Below, piece after piece: positions 7,702 to 16,681 of a stretch of DNA of 53,009 nt. A program made the position numbers and the translations under genes. This DNA comes from an uncultured Clostridia bacterium (GTDB taxonomy: Bacteria; Bacillota; Clostridia; Christensenellales; UBA1242), in NCBI GenBank assembly GCA_934754445.1, contig CAKVHZ010000006.1:1-53009 (forward strand), given 5' to 3'. Below the pieces are notes generated by a model. That model was given only the letters and a program-made list of their open reading frames with translations. It searched no databases and was not told where the DNA came from. The first letter of the stretch is position 1. Each line of letters starts with the position of its first letter.

Positions 7702-9987
7702 ATGGGCATTGTTCAAGGAATTTTAGAAGCAATAAGTAAAGGTTTATTCAAAATAATGCAAGGCTTAATTTGGATTTGCGATTTTTGTTTAAAACTATTT
7801 AGAAAACTTGTTGGTTTAGATGAATATTATTATGATAGAGTTAAAACAGAGGGCGATATTGTGGAAATGTTACTTCAAACCGATATTGTCCGAAATATTT
7901 TTATTTCGTTATTGGTTTTAGGTGTAATTTTATTGTTTATGACAACTTTTCTTGCAATTTGGAAAAATATAGAAAAAGATAGTCCTTCTAAAACAATTAA
8001 TATATCTTTAAGGGCATTATTTAATTTTATTGCTGTTCCTGTAATATGCTTGGTAGGAATTTTTGTAGGCAATGCACTTTTAAGGGCAATTGATGGGGCA
8101 ACTGGTCAAAAAGGCGAAGCAGGTATTTCTGGAACGATTTATAGTTCAATGTATTCAAATGCTTTAAGAGGGCAACATAGATTTTCTGGTAGAAATAACG
8201 CAATTATTCAAGCCAATTTAAAAACTTATGTTGTTGATGTTAAAGGTAATATTATCGCAGGCAAAAACAATCCCGATACTGATGCAGGAGAATCACTTGT
8301 TTCTGGAATTTACACTTTATTTGTAGATGGTAATGGCGAAATTAATACTAATGACATTCTTAAAGCTTTTGAACAAAATAAAAAAATTGATAAGTCTTAT
8401 AGATTTTTCAGTGCAGAAGGTTATGATTTGAATGTCGATGGACTAAATGCTCAAATTATAGAAGGAACTTTAACATTTAGTTATGATAACAATGATATGT
8501 TAGATGTTTTCTTTGATTATACAAGAATGAACTTTTTGATAACTGGGTTAATACTTGTAATTTTAACCAAAGCAATGCTAAGTATGACATTTGCTTTAGT
8601 TAAAAGGTTATTTTATATTGTAATTTTATTTATAGCATCACCACCGATTGTTGCTATGGCACCAATTAATGATAAAGCATTAGGTGGCTGGCGCGGATTA
8701 ATGGTTAATAATATTACAACTGGTTACGTTACAATTGCACTATACAACATATTTATGTCTATATTCCCGATATTTAGAAAAATCACATTATTTACTCCTG
8801 GTTCACTTGGAATAGAGAACTATGTGGTAAGTTTATTAATTGTGTGTGTAGGTTTGTTAACTATTGATGAATTGTCAAAAGCATTGGCAAAAGCACTTGG
8901 TCTTGGAGATTTACAACCTGATAGTGACTTTGGTGGTTGGAAGAAAGCCTTTGGACTTGCTGGTAAAGCGGTTGGAACACCTGTTAAAGTTCCTGCCGCA
9001 ATTTGGGGTAAAGGTTCGCAGTATTTTAAAATTTTTAGTTATATGGGCGGTGGTAAACAAGGGTTACAAGCGGCTGCAACACAATTGAAAGCAGATGCCT
9101 CTACAGCGGCTAAAAGAGTTGCATCTATTGGACCAGTAGGAAGTTTTGTTGAAGGCTTTAATAAGAATTCTGGAATAAAACAATATAGAGATGACATTAA
9201 AAAACTAAATGCCGAAAAAGGCGTAAAAGATGTTAAAGCATCTTATAAGAAAACCAAAAAAGATTTAAATTCGGATTTCATGGAAGCGCAAAGAAATTTA
9301 GGCATTATTGGTGGTGGCGGTGTTAAAGATAAAGGCAATCAAGGTATAATAAAAGGATTTTATAACAGTGATAGTAGATACAAAGGTTATAAAGATAGTT
9401 TAAAAACTATTAATGAACTAAGCGGTATTGAAGCAGATAAAATGACCGTGGAACAAAAAGATAGTTTGCGTCAGGCAAAAGCAAATTTAGATGCTTTATC
9501 TAAAGAAAAGACAATGATGGCGGGAAAAGAAACCACATTACTTAAAAAATTTGATGCTCAAAATAACTATGAAACTACTTATGAAAAATATAAGGCACTA
9601 AAACAAGCAAGTGTTACCGACCTTGTAAACGAAAAGAACAATGTAGATATGGGCGAAAAGAGAAACGCACGAGCTAAAAATGCTAAAAACATTATTGCTG
9701 AAAATGATGCTAAACAAAATGTAATGGGTCAAAAATTTGTTGGAAGTAGTGAAGTTTCTAAAAAAGTTGACCAAAAACTTGAAGCTGTTGAAAAAGCTCA
9801 ACAAGATGCCCTAAAGGCACAAAAGGAAGAAGAAGATAGAGCGAGAAAAGAAAAATTTGATAAGGAAGAAAAAGAAAAACGAGATAAAAAGTTACAAAGT
9901 GCTTTAGAAGAAAGTATAAAAACTTCTAAACAAGTAGCTAATGAAATTAAAAATATTAACAAAAGATTAGACGATATGGATAAATAA
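7702..9987 (+). CDS. VirB6/TrbL-like type IV secretion membrane protein
   Basis: Probable polytopic inner-membrane component of a type IV secretion-like apparatus. The 761-aa protein opens with amphipathic helices (about residues 1-45), has two TM segments at about 70-95 and 105-130, a polar extracytoplasmic stretch (about 135-270), then a cluster of TM helices (about 276-320, 330-355 and 372-392), resembling the multi-TM proteins found next to VirB4 in Gram-positive and Mollicutes conjugative elements. The remaining ~370 residues form a very charged Lys/Glu/Ala-rich tail with long coiled-coil potential, probably cytoplasmic. The following gene is a VirB4-like ATPase, which supports the call. 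It has its own promoter and a strong terminator. The family assignment is by topology and context, not by a diagnostic motif. Confidence 0.75.
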   Translation: MGIVQGILEAISKGLFKIMQGLIWICDFCLKLFRKLVGLDEYYYDRVKTEGDIVEMLLQTDIVRNIFISLLVLGVILLFMTTFLAIWKNIEKDSPSKTINISLRALFNFIAVPVICLVGIFVGNALLRAIDGATGQKGEAGISGTIYSSMYSNALRGQHRFSGRNNAIIQANLKTYVVDVKGNIIAGKNNPDTDAGESLVSGIYTLFVDGNGEINTNDILKAFEQNKKIDKSYRFFSAEGYDLNVDGLNAQIIEGTLTFSYDNNDMLDVFFDYTRMNFLITGLILVILTKAMLSMTFALVKRLFYIVILFIASPPIVAMAPINDKALGGWRGLMVNNITTGYVTIALYNIFMSIFPIFRKITLFTPGSLGIENYVVSLLIVCVGLLTIDELSKALAKALGLGDLQPDSDFGGWKKAFGLAGKAVGTPVKVPAAIWGKGSQYFKIFSYMGGGKQGLQAAATQLKADASTAAKRVASIGPVGSFVEGFNKNSGIKQYRDDIKKLNAEKGVKDVKASYKKTKKDLNSDFMEAQRNLGIIGGGGVKDKGNQGIIKGFYNSDSRYKGYKDSLKTINELSGIEADKMTVEQKDSLRQAKANLDALSKEKTMMAGKETTLLKKFDAQNNYETTYEKYKALKQASVTDLVNEKNNVDMGEKRNARAKNAKNIIAENDAKQNVMGQKFVGSSEVSKKVDQKLEAVEKAQQDALKAQKEEEDRARKEKFDKEEKEKRDKKLQSALEESIKTSKQVANEIKNINKRLDDMDK

Positions 9988-9989
9988 TT

Positions 9990-10020
9990 AAAACGACTAA
10001 GTTAGGCTTAGTCGTTTTTT
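9990..10020 (+). terminator. Rho-independent terminator after virB6-like gene
   Basis: Perfect 12-bp stem AAAACGACTAAG / CTTAGTCGTTTT (9990-10001, 10007-10018) with a TTAGG loop and following T-run. It separates the VirB6-like gene from the VirB4-like gene, so the latter needs its own promoter or read-through. Confidence 0.9.
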
Positions 10021-10103
10021 TGTTTTTAATTTGTTAATAAATTATTTCATTTGTTTGTAAAAATTTGTTATTTAGTATAAAATATAATTAAGGAGAAAAC
10101 AAC

Positions 10104-12821
10104 ATGATACATAATATACCTAAAAAGACTAAAGTTAAAGTTGAACTTGCCTATGGTTTAAGTGTAGTAGACTTGATATTGATGATTATTTTGGCAGCAG
10201 GATTAATTTTACTTATAGTTTCGAACATACCATATAAACTAATATTATCTTTTAGTTATGCATCACTTGCTGTAATGCTATTTGTTCCAGTAACCGATGG
10301 TGTAAGATTATATTATTCAATAATTTTATTGTTTAAGTTTATGGCATACAGCAAAAAGTATACGGTAACTAGTGATAAAGGCACAAAAAATATTCGAGAG
10401 ATTATTCCTTATGAAAGAATATATCAAGAAAAATTTGTAGATTTTGGCGGATATTACGCTGAAGTTATAGAAATAAAACCAGTAGAATTTTTTATGCTAG
10501 AAGAAAACAAACAAGATGTTTTGATAAGAAATTTTGCAAATGTTTTATCTCGTGCTAATCCAGACCAAGAAATGAATTTAATTAAGGTTCAAAAACCTAT
10601 TGTTTTTGATAGATATATTGAAAACGATGAGAGAAAATTTGAAACATTAAATATTCAAAGAGACAAAGGCGAAATAACTAATGAAGAAGCCGATGCAAGA
10701 TTTGAGATTTTCCAATCTCGTATTAATTTAATGACTACTATTAATGATGGACATGCTTATATTGGAGATTATTTTTATCTTGTAGTTTATGATAAAAATA
10801 TAAATTCTTTAAACGATGTAGTAGAAGGTATGCAAATGCAATTAACTAATGCTGCTATTCCCATGGGTGCTAGAATTTTGCAAAACAAAGAATTAGCAAC
10901 ATTTTTAAAAGCAAATTACACTTCGGAGATTGATATTAAAGAAGCAGATAATTTAACTCAAGATGGTTTAGTTCAGTGGAGTTATCCTAAAAAAATAACC
11001 TTTAAAGCAAACAATACGGTTATTAATGATAAACCAATGAGAATATTTAATATAACAGACTATCCACTTCAAGTTGGTAATGCCTGGGGATATGGCTTAT
11101 TTGGTATTCCAGGTGCAAGAGTAAGTATGAAAATTACTCCTATAGAACGTTACGATGCTGAAAAAATGCTAGATAAAGCAATTATGGAAATGGAAACAAA
11201 ACTTTCTTATTCTGCTAGGGAAAGTAAAAGAATTGAGAATCAAACACACTTAGAAACATTAAGAAATTTATTAATAGATATTAAAAATAGCAATGAAAAC
11301 TTATTTAATTGTAACTTATTTATAACCGTTGAAGATTCAAGGAAAAAAGAAGTTCGTTCGCTATTAAAACAACAAGGTTTTAAATTTTCAGAAATGTTTG
11401 GTCGTCAAGTTGATGCCTTTGTTTCTTCAAATTTATCTAGAGTAGATAACATTAAGCAAGGTAAACGTGGAATTAACACGACTTCACTTGCTGCCATTTT
11501 CCCATTTGTCAGCGGTGCAGTAATGGATGATGATGGCTTCTATTTAGGATACAACGAACAATACGGAAATATTTTTGTAGACTTCTTCCGTAGAGATAGT
11601 GAGCGTGTAAACTCTAACATGATGATTATAGGTAAATCAGGTGGTGGGAAATCGTTTGCCGCTAAAACATTACTTGCCAATATGGCTGCCGATAATAGTA
11701 AAATATTTATTTTAGACCCAGAAAAAGAATATGACTTCTTAACCGAAAGATTACATGGACAAGTTATCGATGTGGGTTCAGGCTTGCAAGGAAGAATTAA
11801 TCCTTTCCATATAACCCCTTCATTAAAAGAAGATGACGAAGAAGAAAACAAAAATTCTAAAAAAGGTGAGTATAAAACTCAAACTTTAGATAAACAAAAT
11901 GACTATAACGCACATTTGCAATTCCTAGAACAATTCTTCCGTGTTATATTTGCCGGTATGGATAGCGACTCTTTTGAAAAAGTAAACAGTTTAGTTATAG
12001 AAATGTATAAGAAAAAAGGGATAACAGGGAATACAGATTTAGATAAATTAACCCCTGATGATTTCCCAATTTTCGACGATTTGTATAGTTTGGTTGAAGA
12101 AAAATTAAAAGCAGAAAAAGATGAATACTTACAATCTATTTATAAAAAGATTGAAATTTATGTTCAAAAATTTGCTACAGGCGGAAGAAATGCAAATATT
12201 TGGAATGGTCCAACAACCTTAGAAACAAAAGAAAACTTTGTTGTATTTGCTTTTCGTAGTTTGCTTGCAAACCGTAATATGAGTTTAGCAAATGCACAGA
12301 TGTTGCTAGTTGTTAGATATTTGAACAACGAAATTATAAGAAACAAAGAATTTAACAAACTTCATAATTATGGTGAAAATGACCCTGATAGAAGAAAAAT
12401 TATTGTTGTTGTCGATGAAGCACATACATTTATTGATGATAAATATCCAATAGCATTAGACTTCATGGAATTACTAGCAAAAAGAATAAGAAAATACGAT
12501 GGTATGCAAATAATTATTACACAAAACATTAAAGACTTCGTAGGTAGTCCAGAAATTGCAAAACAATCAACAGCAATCATTAATGCCAGCCAATATTCTA
12601 TGATATTCGGTTTGGCTGCAAACGATATGAACGACTTAGTAGAACTTTATCGTAATGCTGGTGGTATTAACGATGATGAAAAGAATGCAATCGCAACAGC
12701 AACCCGTGGTGAAGCATTCTTAATTACCAGTCCTACTTCAAGAACAAGAGTTCATATAGAAGCATTAGATGAAATTAGAATGATGTTCGATGAAAAATTC
12801 TATGCTAAAAAGAAATTTTAA
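10104..12821 (+). CDS. VirB4-family T4SS ATPase with fused PrgI/VirB3-like N-terminus
   Basis: Cytoplasmic ATPase that powers a type IV secretion apparatus. The 905-aa protein starts with a short soluble segment and two hydrophobic helices (about residues 18-66), matching the small PrgI/VirB3-type membrane subunit that is fused to VirB4 in several Gram-positive systems. The VirB4 body follows: the N-terminal domain (about 90-490), Walker A GKSGGGKS (about 510-517), Walker B IIVVVDEAH (D771, E772) and a C-terminal RecA-like fold with the ITQNIKDF sensor region. AAGGAG lies before the ATG. TATAAA and TATAAT boxes at 10076-10088 could start its own transcript. No VirD4-type coupling ATPase is present nearby. 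Length and motif set are full, so it looks functional. Confidence 0.92.
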   Translation: MIHNIPKKTKVKVELAYGLSVVDLILMIILAAGLILLIVSNIPYKLILSFSYASLAVMLFVPVTDGVRLYYSIILLFKFMAYSKKYTVTSDKGTKNIREIIPYERIYQEKFVDFGGYYAEVIEIKPVEFFMLEENKQDVLIRNFANVLSRANPDQEMNLIKVQKPIVFDRYIENDERKFETLNIQRDKGEITNEEADARFEIFQSRINLMTTINDGHAYIGDYFYLVVYDKNINSLNDVVEGMQMQLTNAAIPMGARILQNKELATFLKANYTSEIDIKEADNLTQDGLVQWSYPKKITFKANNTVINDKPMRIFNITDYPLQVGNAWGYGLFGIPGARVSMKITPIERYDAEKMLDKAIMEMETKLSYSARESKRIENQTHLETLRNLLIDIKNSNENLFNCNLFITVEDSRKKEVRSLLKQQGFKFSEMFGRQVDAFVSSNLSRVDNIKQGKRGINTTSLAAIFPFVSGAVMDDDGFYLGYNEQYGNIFVDFFRRDSERVNSNMMIIGKSGGGKSFAAKTLLANMAADNSKIFILDPEKEYDFLTERLHGQVIDVGSGLQGRINPFHITPSLKEDDEEENKNSKKGEYKTQTLDKQNDYNAHLQFLEQFFRVIFAGMDSDSFEKVNSLVIEMYKKKGITGNTDLDKLTPDDFPIFDDLYSLVEEKLKAEKDEYLQSIYKKIEIYVQKFATGGRNANIWNGPTTLETKENFVVFAFRSLLANRNMSLANAQMLLVVRYLNNEIIRNKEFNKLHNYGENDPDRRKIIVVVDEAHTFIDDKYPIALDFMELLAKRIRKYDGMQIIITQNIKDFVGSPEIAKQSTAIINASQYSMIFGLAANDMNDLVELYRNAGGINDDEKNAIATATRGEAFLITSPTSRTRVHIEALDEIRMMFDEKFYAKKKF

Positions 12822-12849
12822 TTTATTAAAATAAATTTAAACTTACCTA

Positions 12850-12878
12850 TTGAAATTTGAAAAAAGTTATGTTATACT
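12850..12878 (+). promoter_or_regulatory. Promoter of the 1107-aa protein gene
   Basis: TTGAAA (12850-12855), 17-nt spacer, TATACT (12873-12878). Transcription would begin near 12885, ahead of GAGGG at 12891-12895. This rules out an upstream translation start at 12850. Confidence 0.75.
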
Positions 12879-12900
12879 ATTTAAAAAAGTGAGGGAAATA

Positions 12901-15900
12901 ATGAAAAATAATAATTTTAGTTCAAAGAAAATTGATGATATTGATTATATTTCAGTTGATGATAGAGCGGATAATCAATATAGTATTTTTTCGACTTTAA
13001 ACTTTTTAAATAGGAATACAGACTTATATAAATTAACAAGAAACACTGTTTCTACAATTATTAAATTAACTAATTCTCCAGATGTTGTTAAAGATTTGAT
13101 TGAAAAAACAAATTCAACTTCTTATGACAATTTAGTAGAAAAAGTAAAAAAATCTTTTGTAAAACCTGATGATAACATATTAGTTAATAATTTGGCTAAA
13201 GATGTAAAAACCTTTATAGTTCTTGCAAAAAAACGAAAATTAACTCTAGAAAAAATTACAAATTATGAAAAAGGTGTAACAAAATCTCCATTACTAAATT
13301 ATGAAAATTCTACAAGTAATTTAGTTAAAAATGTAACTTATGTTTATGGCGCAAATAGATATTTTATCGACAATAAAAAAGTTAAAATTGGTCAAATGTT
13401 GCCACTTAAAACCGATTTTGAAACTAAAAAAGAAGGCATTGAAAAATTAGACGAAATAACAAAATATGTTAAAGATGTTTATAAATATGATGTTCAAACG
13501 GCTAATGAAAATATAGGTAAAGTTAAAAAGAATACATTATATGTCCCAAGTTATTCTAGCAGAATGGATAATGTTGTAGGTGTTTTATATAATGTTTCTA
13601 AAAATTTAGTTGGTAGCAAAAATTTAGAAATTAAAGATGCACAACAAATTGTTGATAAAACTGAACCTAATGTATTTTTAAATTCAAAAACAATGAAGAA
13701 TAATCTTCGTAAACAAATTTTTAAAGAACATAAAGAAGAAATTTTAGATGTCGTTAACACTTTAACTACTATATTTATGTCAAGATTTGTTTTTGATAGT
13801 AAATATTTTTCTAACATAGAAAGAGATTTAAGTGAACAAGCATGTGTAAAAATGCAAAATCTAGTTATTTTAAACAATGAAGATTATTGGATTAACGAAT
13901 TAATACAAGATAGATTAAAATTGAATTGTGCTCAAATATTAGCATCTAACAAAATCGAAAACGTAAAACAATTAGTTGAAACTTATAATAAAAACGGAAC
14001 TAAAATTGTAAATCCAGAAAACATTGTAACATTAGATGATTTAATCTTTTCTTTACAATATAATGAAAATACTGAAATTAAAAATTTAGACCTTTCAAAT
14101 GCTACCGCTGGGCTTTCTAAAAACGTTAAAGCAAATGTAAAAAACAGAGAAAATGGGAAAGTAAAAAACCCTGATGAAGAAATTGAAACTACTACACCTA
14201 AAAAAGTTCGACCGATTAAAGAAAATGAAAAACCTAATGCTTATTTAAAAGCAATAAGGGAATCTGACCAATATAAAAAATATTTAGAAAAATATCAAGA
14301 ATTATTAAAACTTACTAAAACTCCAAAAGCAAAAAGACAAGAAGATACATCTGATTTAATAAAAGACCTTTTGGATAAATTAGATACAGTAAAAGAAAAT
14401 ACTGATAACAATATTTTGCATCTAGAAAGTTTAACCCAAGATGGTAAATTACTAGAAGATAATGAAACTTCAAAAAAAGAAGTTGAAGAAATTAAACGCG
14501 ATAGTAAACATAATTTAGATGTATTAAATTTTGTTGCAAATAATGATGATTTACCAGACGAAATAACTGATAGAATTGCCGATGAAACAGCGAGAAATGA
14601 TACTGTTATTTCAAAATGCTATGAATTATTAAACGAAGAAACTTTTGAAGATGGTGATGAAGAATTACCAAAAGAAAAATATACAAGTCCTGAAATTGTA
14701 AAAATTAAACCTGAATTAAAAGATGAAGGTATTCACTTTGTAGATGACAAAAATAATATCTATGATGATGAATTTATACAGGCTCTTACAAATGCTAAAT
14801 TACATTTCGTTTATTATAAAAATGAAGATGGCGAGTTAATTCAAGATGAAAATATTTTAATTGATGATGACGGCTATGTAAAATTAGAAACTGAAATAGA
14901 TGATGAAAACAGTGAAGATTACGGAAAAATTGAAGTCACTGATGTTGTAGATTCTATTTATAATGAACCGATTGTTCCAGTTTTTGATATTGATGAGAAT
15001 GGAAGATATATTGTAGATAAATTCTATTCAAGAGCAGGAGATTTAGTAGATAAATTTGGTAATGTAATTGAAAAAGAAATCGAAAAAGAACCAGAACCAG
15101 TTTATTCTGAAATTGTAAAAATTAAACCTGAATTAAAAGATGAAGGTATTCACTTTGTAGATGACAAAAATAATATTTATGATGATGAATATATACAGGC
15201 TCTTACAAATGCTAAATTACATTTCGTTTATTATAAAAATGAAAATGGCGAGTTAATTCAAGATAAAGATATTTTAATTGACGATTATGGTTATGTAAAA
15301 ATAAAAACTGAAATATCCGATATTTTCAGCGAACATTATGGGGAATTTGAATTTACTGATGTTGTAGACTCTGTTTATAAAGAACCAATTGTTCCAGTTG
15401 CTCATTTTGATGAAAATGGAAGATATATTGTAGATAAATTCTATTCAAGAGCAGGAGATTTAGTTGATAAATTTGGTAATGTAATTGAAAAAGAAATTAA
15501 AAAAGAACCAGAACCAGTATATTCAGAAACTGATGATGGACAATTATCTTTTATTGATGGTGTAAAACAACTAGGTCAAAACGAGATGGAAAAAATTACT
15601 GAAGAAAATATTATTGATGAAAATCAAATTAACATTGATGAATATCTAGATTCAATGAATAAACAAACATTTACAACTCAAAGATATGTAAAAACAACAT
15701 TAAAAAATGATGAAGAAAAACTAAAAAAACAATTTAGAAAATATTACTCTAATATTATTAACGGAACTACTACAAAACAAGGTTTAGTTGAATCTGTTTT
15801 AAATTATAGAATAATAGAAAAGAAAACTACTAGAAAGAATAATTCTAGTAATGATGTTGAAAGACTTGATGACAAAGATTTCAAAAAGGCTAATGTCATT

Positions 15901-16224
15901 CGAGATAATGTCATTGAAGATATTGTTGAAATGCTATCTAATAATGCTGTAAAATATGTAAAAGATAATTACAATGAATTAGATGATAAATCAACAGTAG
16001 AAAAAATCGGAGCAAAATCTGTTGGAGACACTTTAGAATATCCAAAAGATAAAAACTTTGATAGAAAAAAACTTAAAAAAGTTCTTGCTGTCATGATTAC
16101 AAACGAAGCGAATAAAGAGTTAAAAGACTTAAATGTTGAATTATATACTGGTAAAAGAACTTTTAAAGAAATAAATGGTATTATTACAAAAAGTGCCAAT
16201 ATAGATGATGGTGAGGAAAAATAG
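12901..16224 (+). CDS. Large hydrophilic T4SS-linked protein with 139-aa tandem repeat
   Basis: Unrecognised 1107-aa protein encoded directly after the VirB4-like ATPase. No signal peptide or membrane segment is visible. The N-terminal ~430 residues are Lys/Asn-rich and probably helical. Next comes a low-complexity charged linker (about 430-590), then two tandem copies of a 139-residue unit (about 598-736 and 737-875), each starting EIVKIKPELKDEG and ending EPEPVYSE, and a Lys-rich helical C-terminus. The units contain FVDDKNNIYDDE and FYSRAGDLVDKFGNV motifs and look like compact beta-containing modules. The start at 12901 is chosen because of the GAGGG site and the promoter at 12850-12878. 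A cytoplasmic scaffold, substrate adaptor or secreted effector of the apparatus are all possible; the sequence does not decide. Confidence 0.82.
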   Translation: MKNNNFSSKKIDDIDYISVDDRADNQYSIFSTLNFLNRNTDLYKLTRNTVSTIIKLTNSPDVVKDLIEKTNSTSYDNLVEKVKKSFVKPDDNILVNNLAKDVKTFIVLAKKRKLTLEKITNYEKGVTKSPLLNYENSTSNLVKNVTYVYGANRYFIDNKKVKIGQMLPLKTDFETKKEGIEKLDEITKYVKDVYKYDVQTANENIGKVKKNTLYVPSYSSRMDNVVGVLYNVSKNLVGSKNLEIKDAQQIVDKTEPNVFLNSKTMKNNLRKQIFKEHKEEILDVVNTLTTIFMSRFVFDSKYFSNIERDLSEQACVKMQNLVILNNEDYWINELIQDRLKLNCAQILASNKIENVKQLVETYNKNGTKIVNPENIVTLDDLIFSLQYNENTEIKNLDLSNATAGLSKNVKANVKNRENGKVKNPDEEIETTTPKKVRPIKENEKPNAYLKAIRESDQYKKYLEKYQELLKLTKTPKAKRQEDTSDLIKDLLDKLDTVKENTDNNILHLESLTQDGKLLEDNETSKKEVEEIKRDSKHNLDVLNFVANNDDLPDEITDRIADETARNDTVISKCYELLNEETFEDGDEELPKEKYTSPEIVKIKPELKDEGIHFVDDKNNIYDDEFIQALTNAKLHFVYYKNEDGELIQDENILIDDDGYVKLETEIDDENSEDYGKIEVTDVVDSIYNEPIVPVFDIDENGRYIVDKFYSRAGDLVDKFGNVIEKEIEKEPEPVYSEIVKIKPELKDEGIHFVDDKNNIYDDEYIQALTNAKLHFVYYKNENGELIQDKDILIDDYGYVKIKTEISDIFSEHYGEFEFTDVVDSVYKEPIVPVAHFDENGRYIVDKFYSRAGDLVDKFGNVIEKEIKKEPEPVYSETDDGQLSFIDGVKQLGQNEMEKITEENIIDENQINIDEYLDSMNKQTFTTQRYVKTTLKNDEEKLKKQFRKYYSNIINGTTTKQGLVESVLNYRIIEKKTTRKNNSSNDVERLDDKDFKKANVIRDNVIEDIVEMLSNNAVKYVKDNYNELDDKSTVEKIGAKSVGDTLEYPKDKNFDRKKLKKVLAVMITNEANKELKDLNVELYTGKRTFKEINGIITKSANIDDGEEK
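14690..15523 (+). repeat. Two tandem 417-bp in-frame repeats
   Basis: Copy 1 runs 14690-15106 and copy 2 15107-15523, period exactly 417 bp (139 codons). The outer ~150 bp of each copy are nearly identical at the nucleotide level, while the centre (14880-14960 against 15297-15377) has drifted, including amino-acid changes. This is a recent in-frame duplication. Confidence 0.92.
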
Positions 16225-16235
16225 GAGAGTTAAAT

Positions 16236-16532
16236 ATGCAAGAATTATCACAAGATGCCGCATTAGTTATAGGCGATTTAATGGTTTATTTAGACAAACA
16301 TGATGCTGATAAAACAACCAAAAAACTTTTAGAAGTTTGCAAAAATTTCGTCAAAAAATGCGAAGTGGAAGTAAAAAATGGGGAATATAGCGACATGGAT
16401 AGTGCGTTATTTGCTGCTAAAGAAGCAGAAAAATATGTTGAAGATGCGGAAAAACATAGAATGACTTATCAAATGATTTATGATAAAGTTCATGAATATT
16501 ATTCATCAAATACCTTTGAAAGAGTTAGATAG
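16236..16532 (+). CDS. Small helical protein linked to the T4SS module, 98 aa
   Basis: Unrecognised acidic, all-helical looking protein with no membrane segment. It carries several charged amphipathic helices, for example KKLLEVCKNFVKKCEVEVK (about residues 28-46) and ALFAAKEAEKYVEDAEKH (about 55-72), with two Cys eight residues apart. It starts 11 nt after the 1107-aa gene with its own GGAGAG site and shares that transcript, which ends in a strong terminator. The size, charge and position fit a chaperone or adaptor for the larger protein, but this is inference. Confidence 0.8.
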   Translation: MQELSQDAALVIGDLMVYLDKHDADKTTKKLLEVCKNFVKKCEVEVKNGEYSDMDSALFAAKEAEKYVEDAEKHRMTYQMIYDKVHEYYSSNTFERVR

Positions 16533-16539
16533 TTAATTA

Positions 16540-16568
16540 AAAGAGAGTAAATGATACTCTCTTTTTTT
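16540..16568 (+). terminator. Rho-independent terminator closing the T4SS-like module
   Basis: Perfect 10-bp stem AAAGAGAGTA / TACTCTCTTT with loop AATGA and a following T-run, 8 nt after the 98-aa gene. Confidence 0.9.
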
Positions 16569-16681
16569 ATTGATATTTTTTATTAAATTATCTATTGCAA
16601 TCTAAAATTTATCTAAGTAAACTAAAATTAAACTAATTAAAATTTAATAATAGATAAAACTTATAATTAATAAAACGATTT

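Noticed and set aside
12850..12900. Upstream start for the 1107-aa protein
   Set aside because: A TTGAAA-17-TATACT promoter covers 12850-12878, and the GAGGG-supported ATG at 12901 fits better.
14690..15523. CRISPR-like repeat array
   Set aside because: The repeat is only two copies of a 417-bp coding unit without spacers.
7702..16568. Recently inserted ICE or prophage
   Set aside because: No integrase, no flanking direct repeats at the ends, base composition like the neighbours, and no relaxase or coupling protein in the window.
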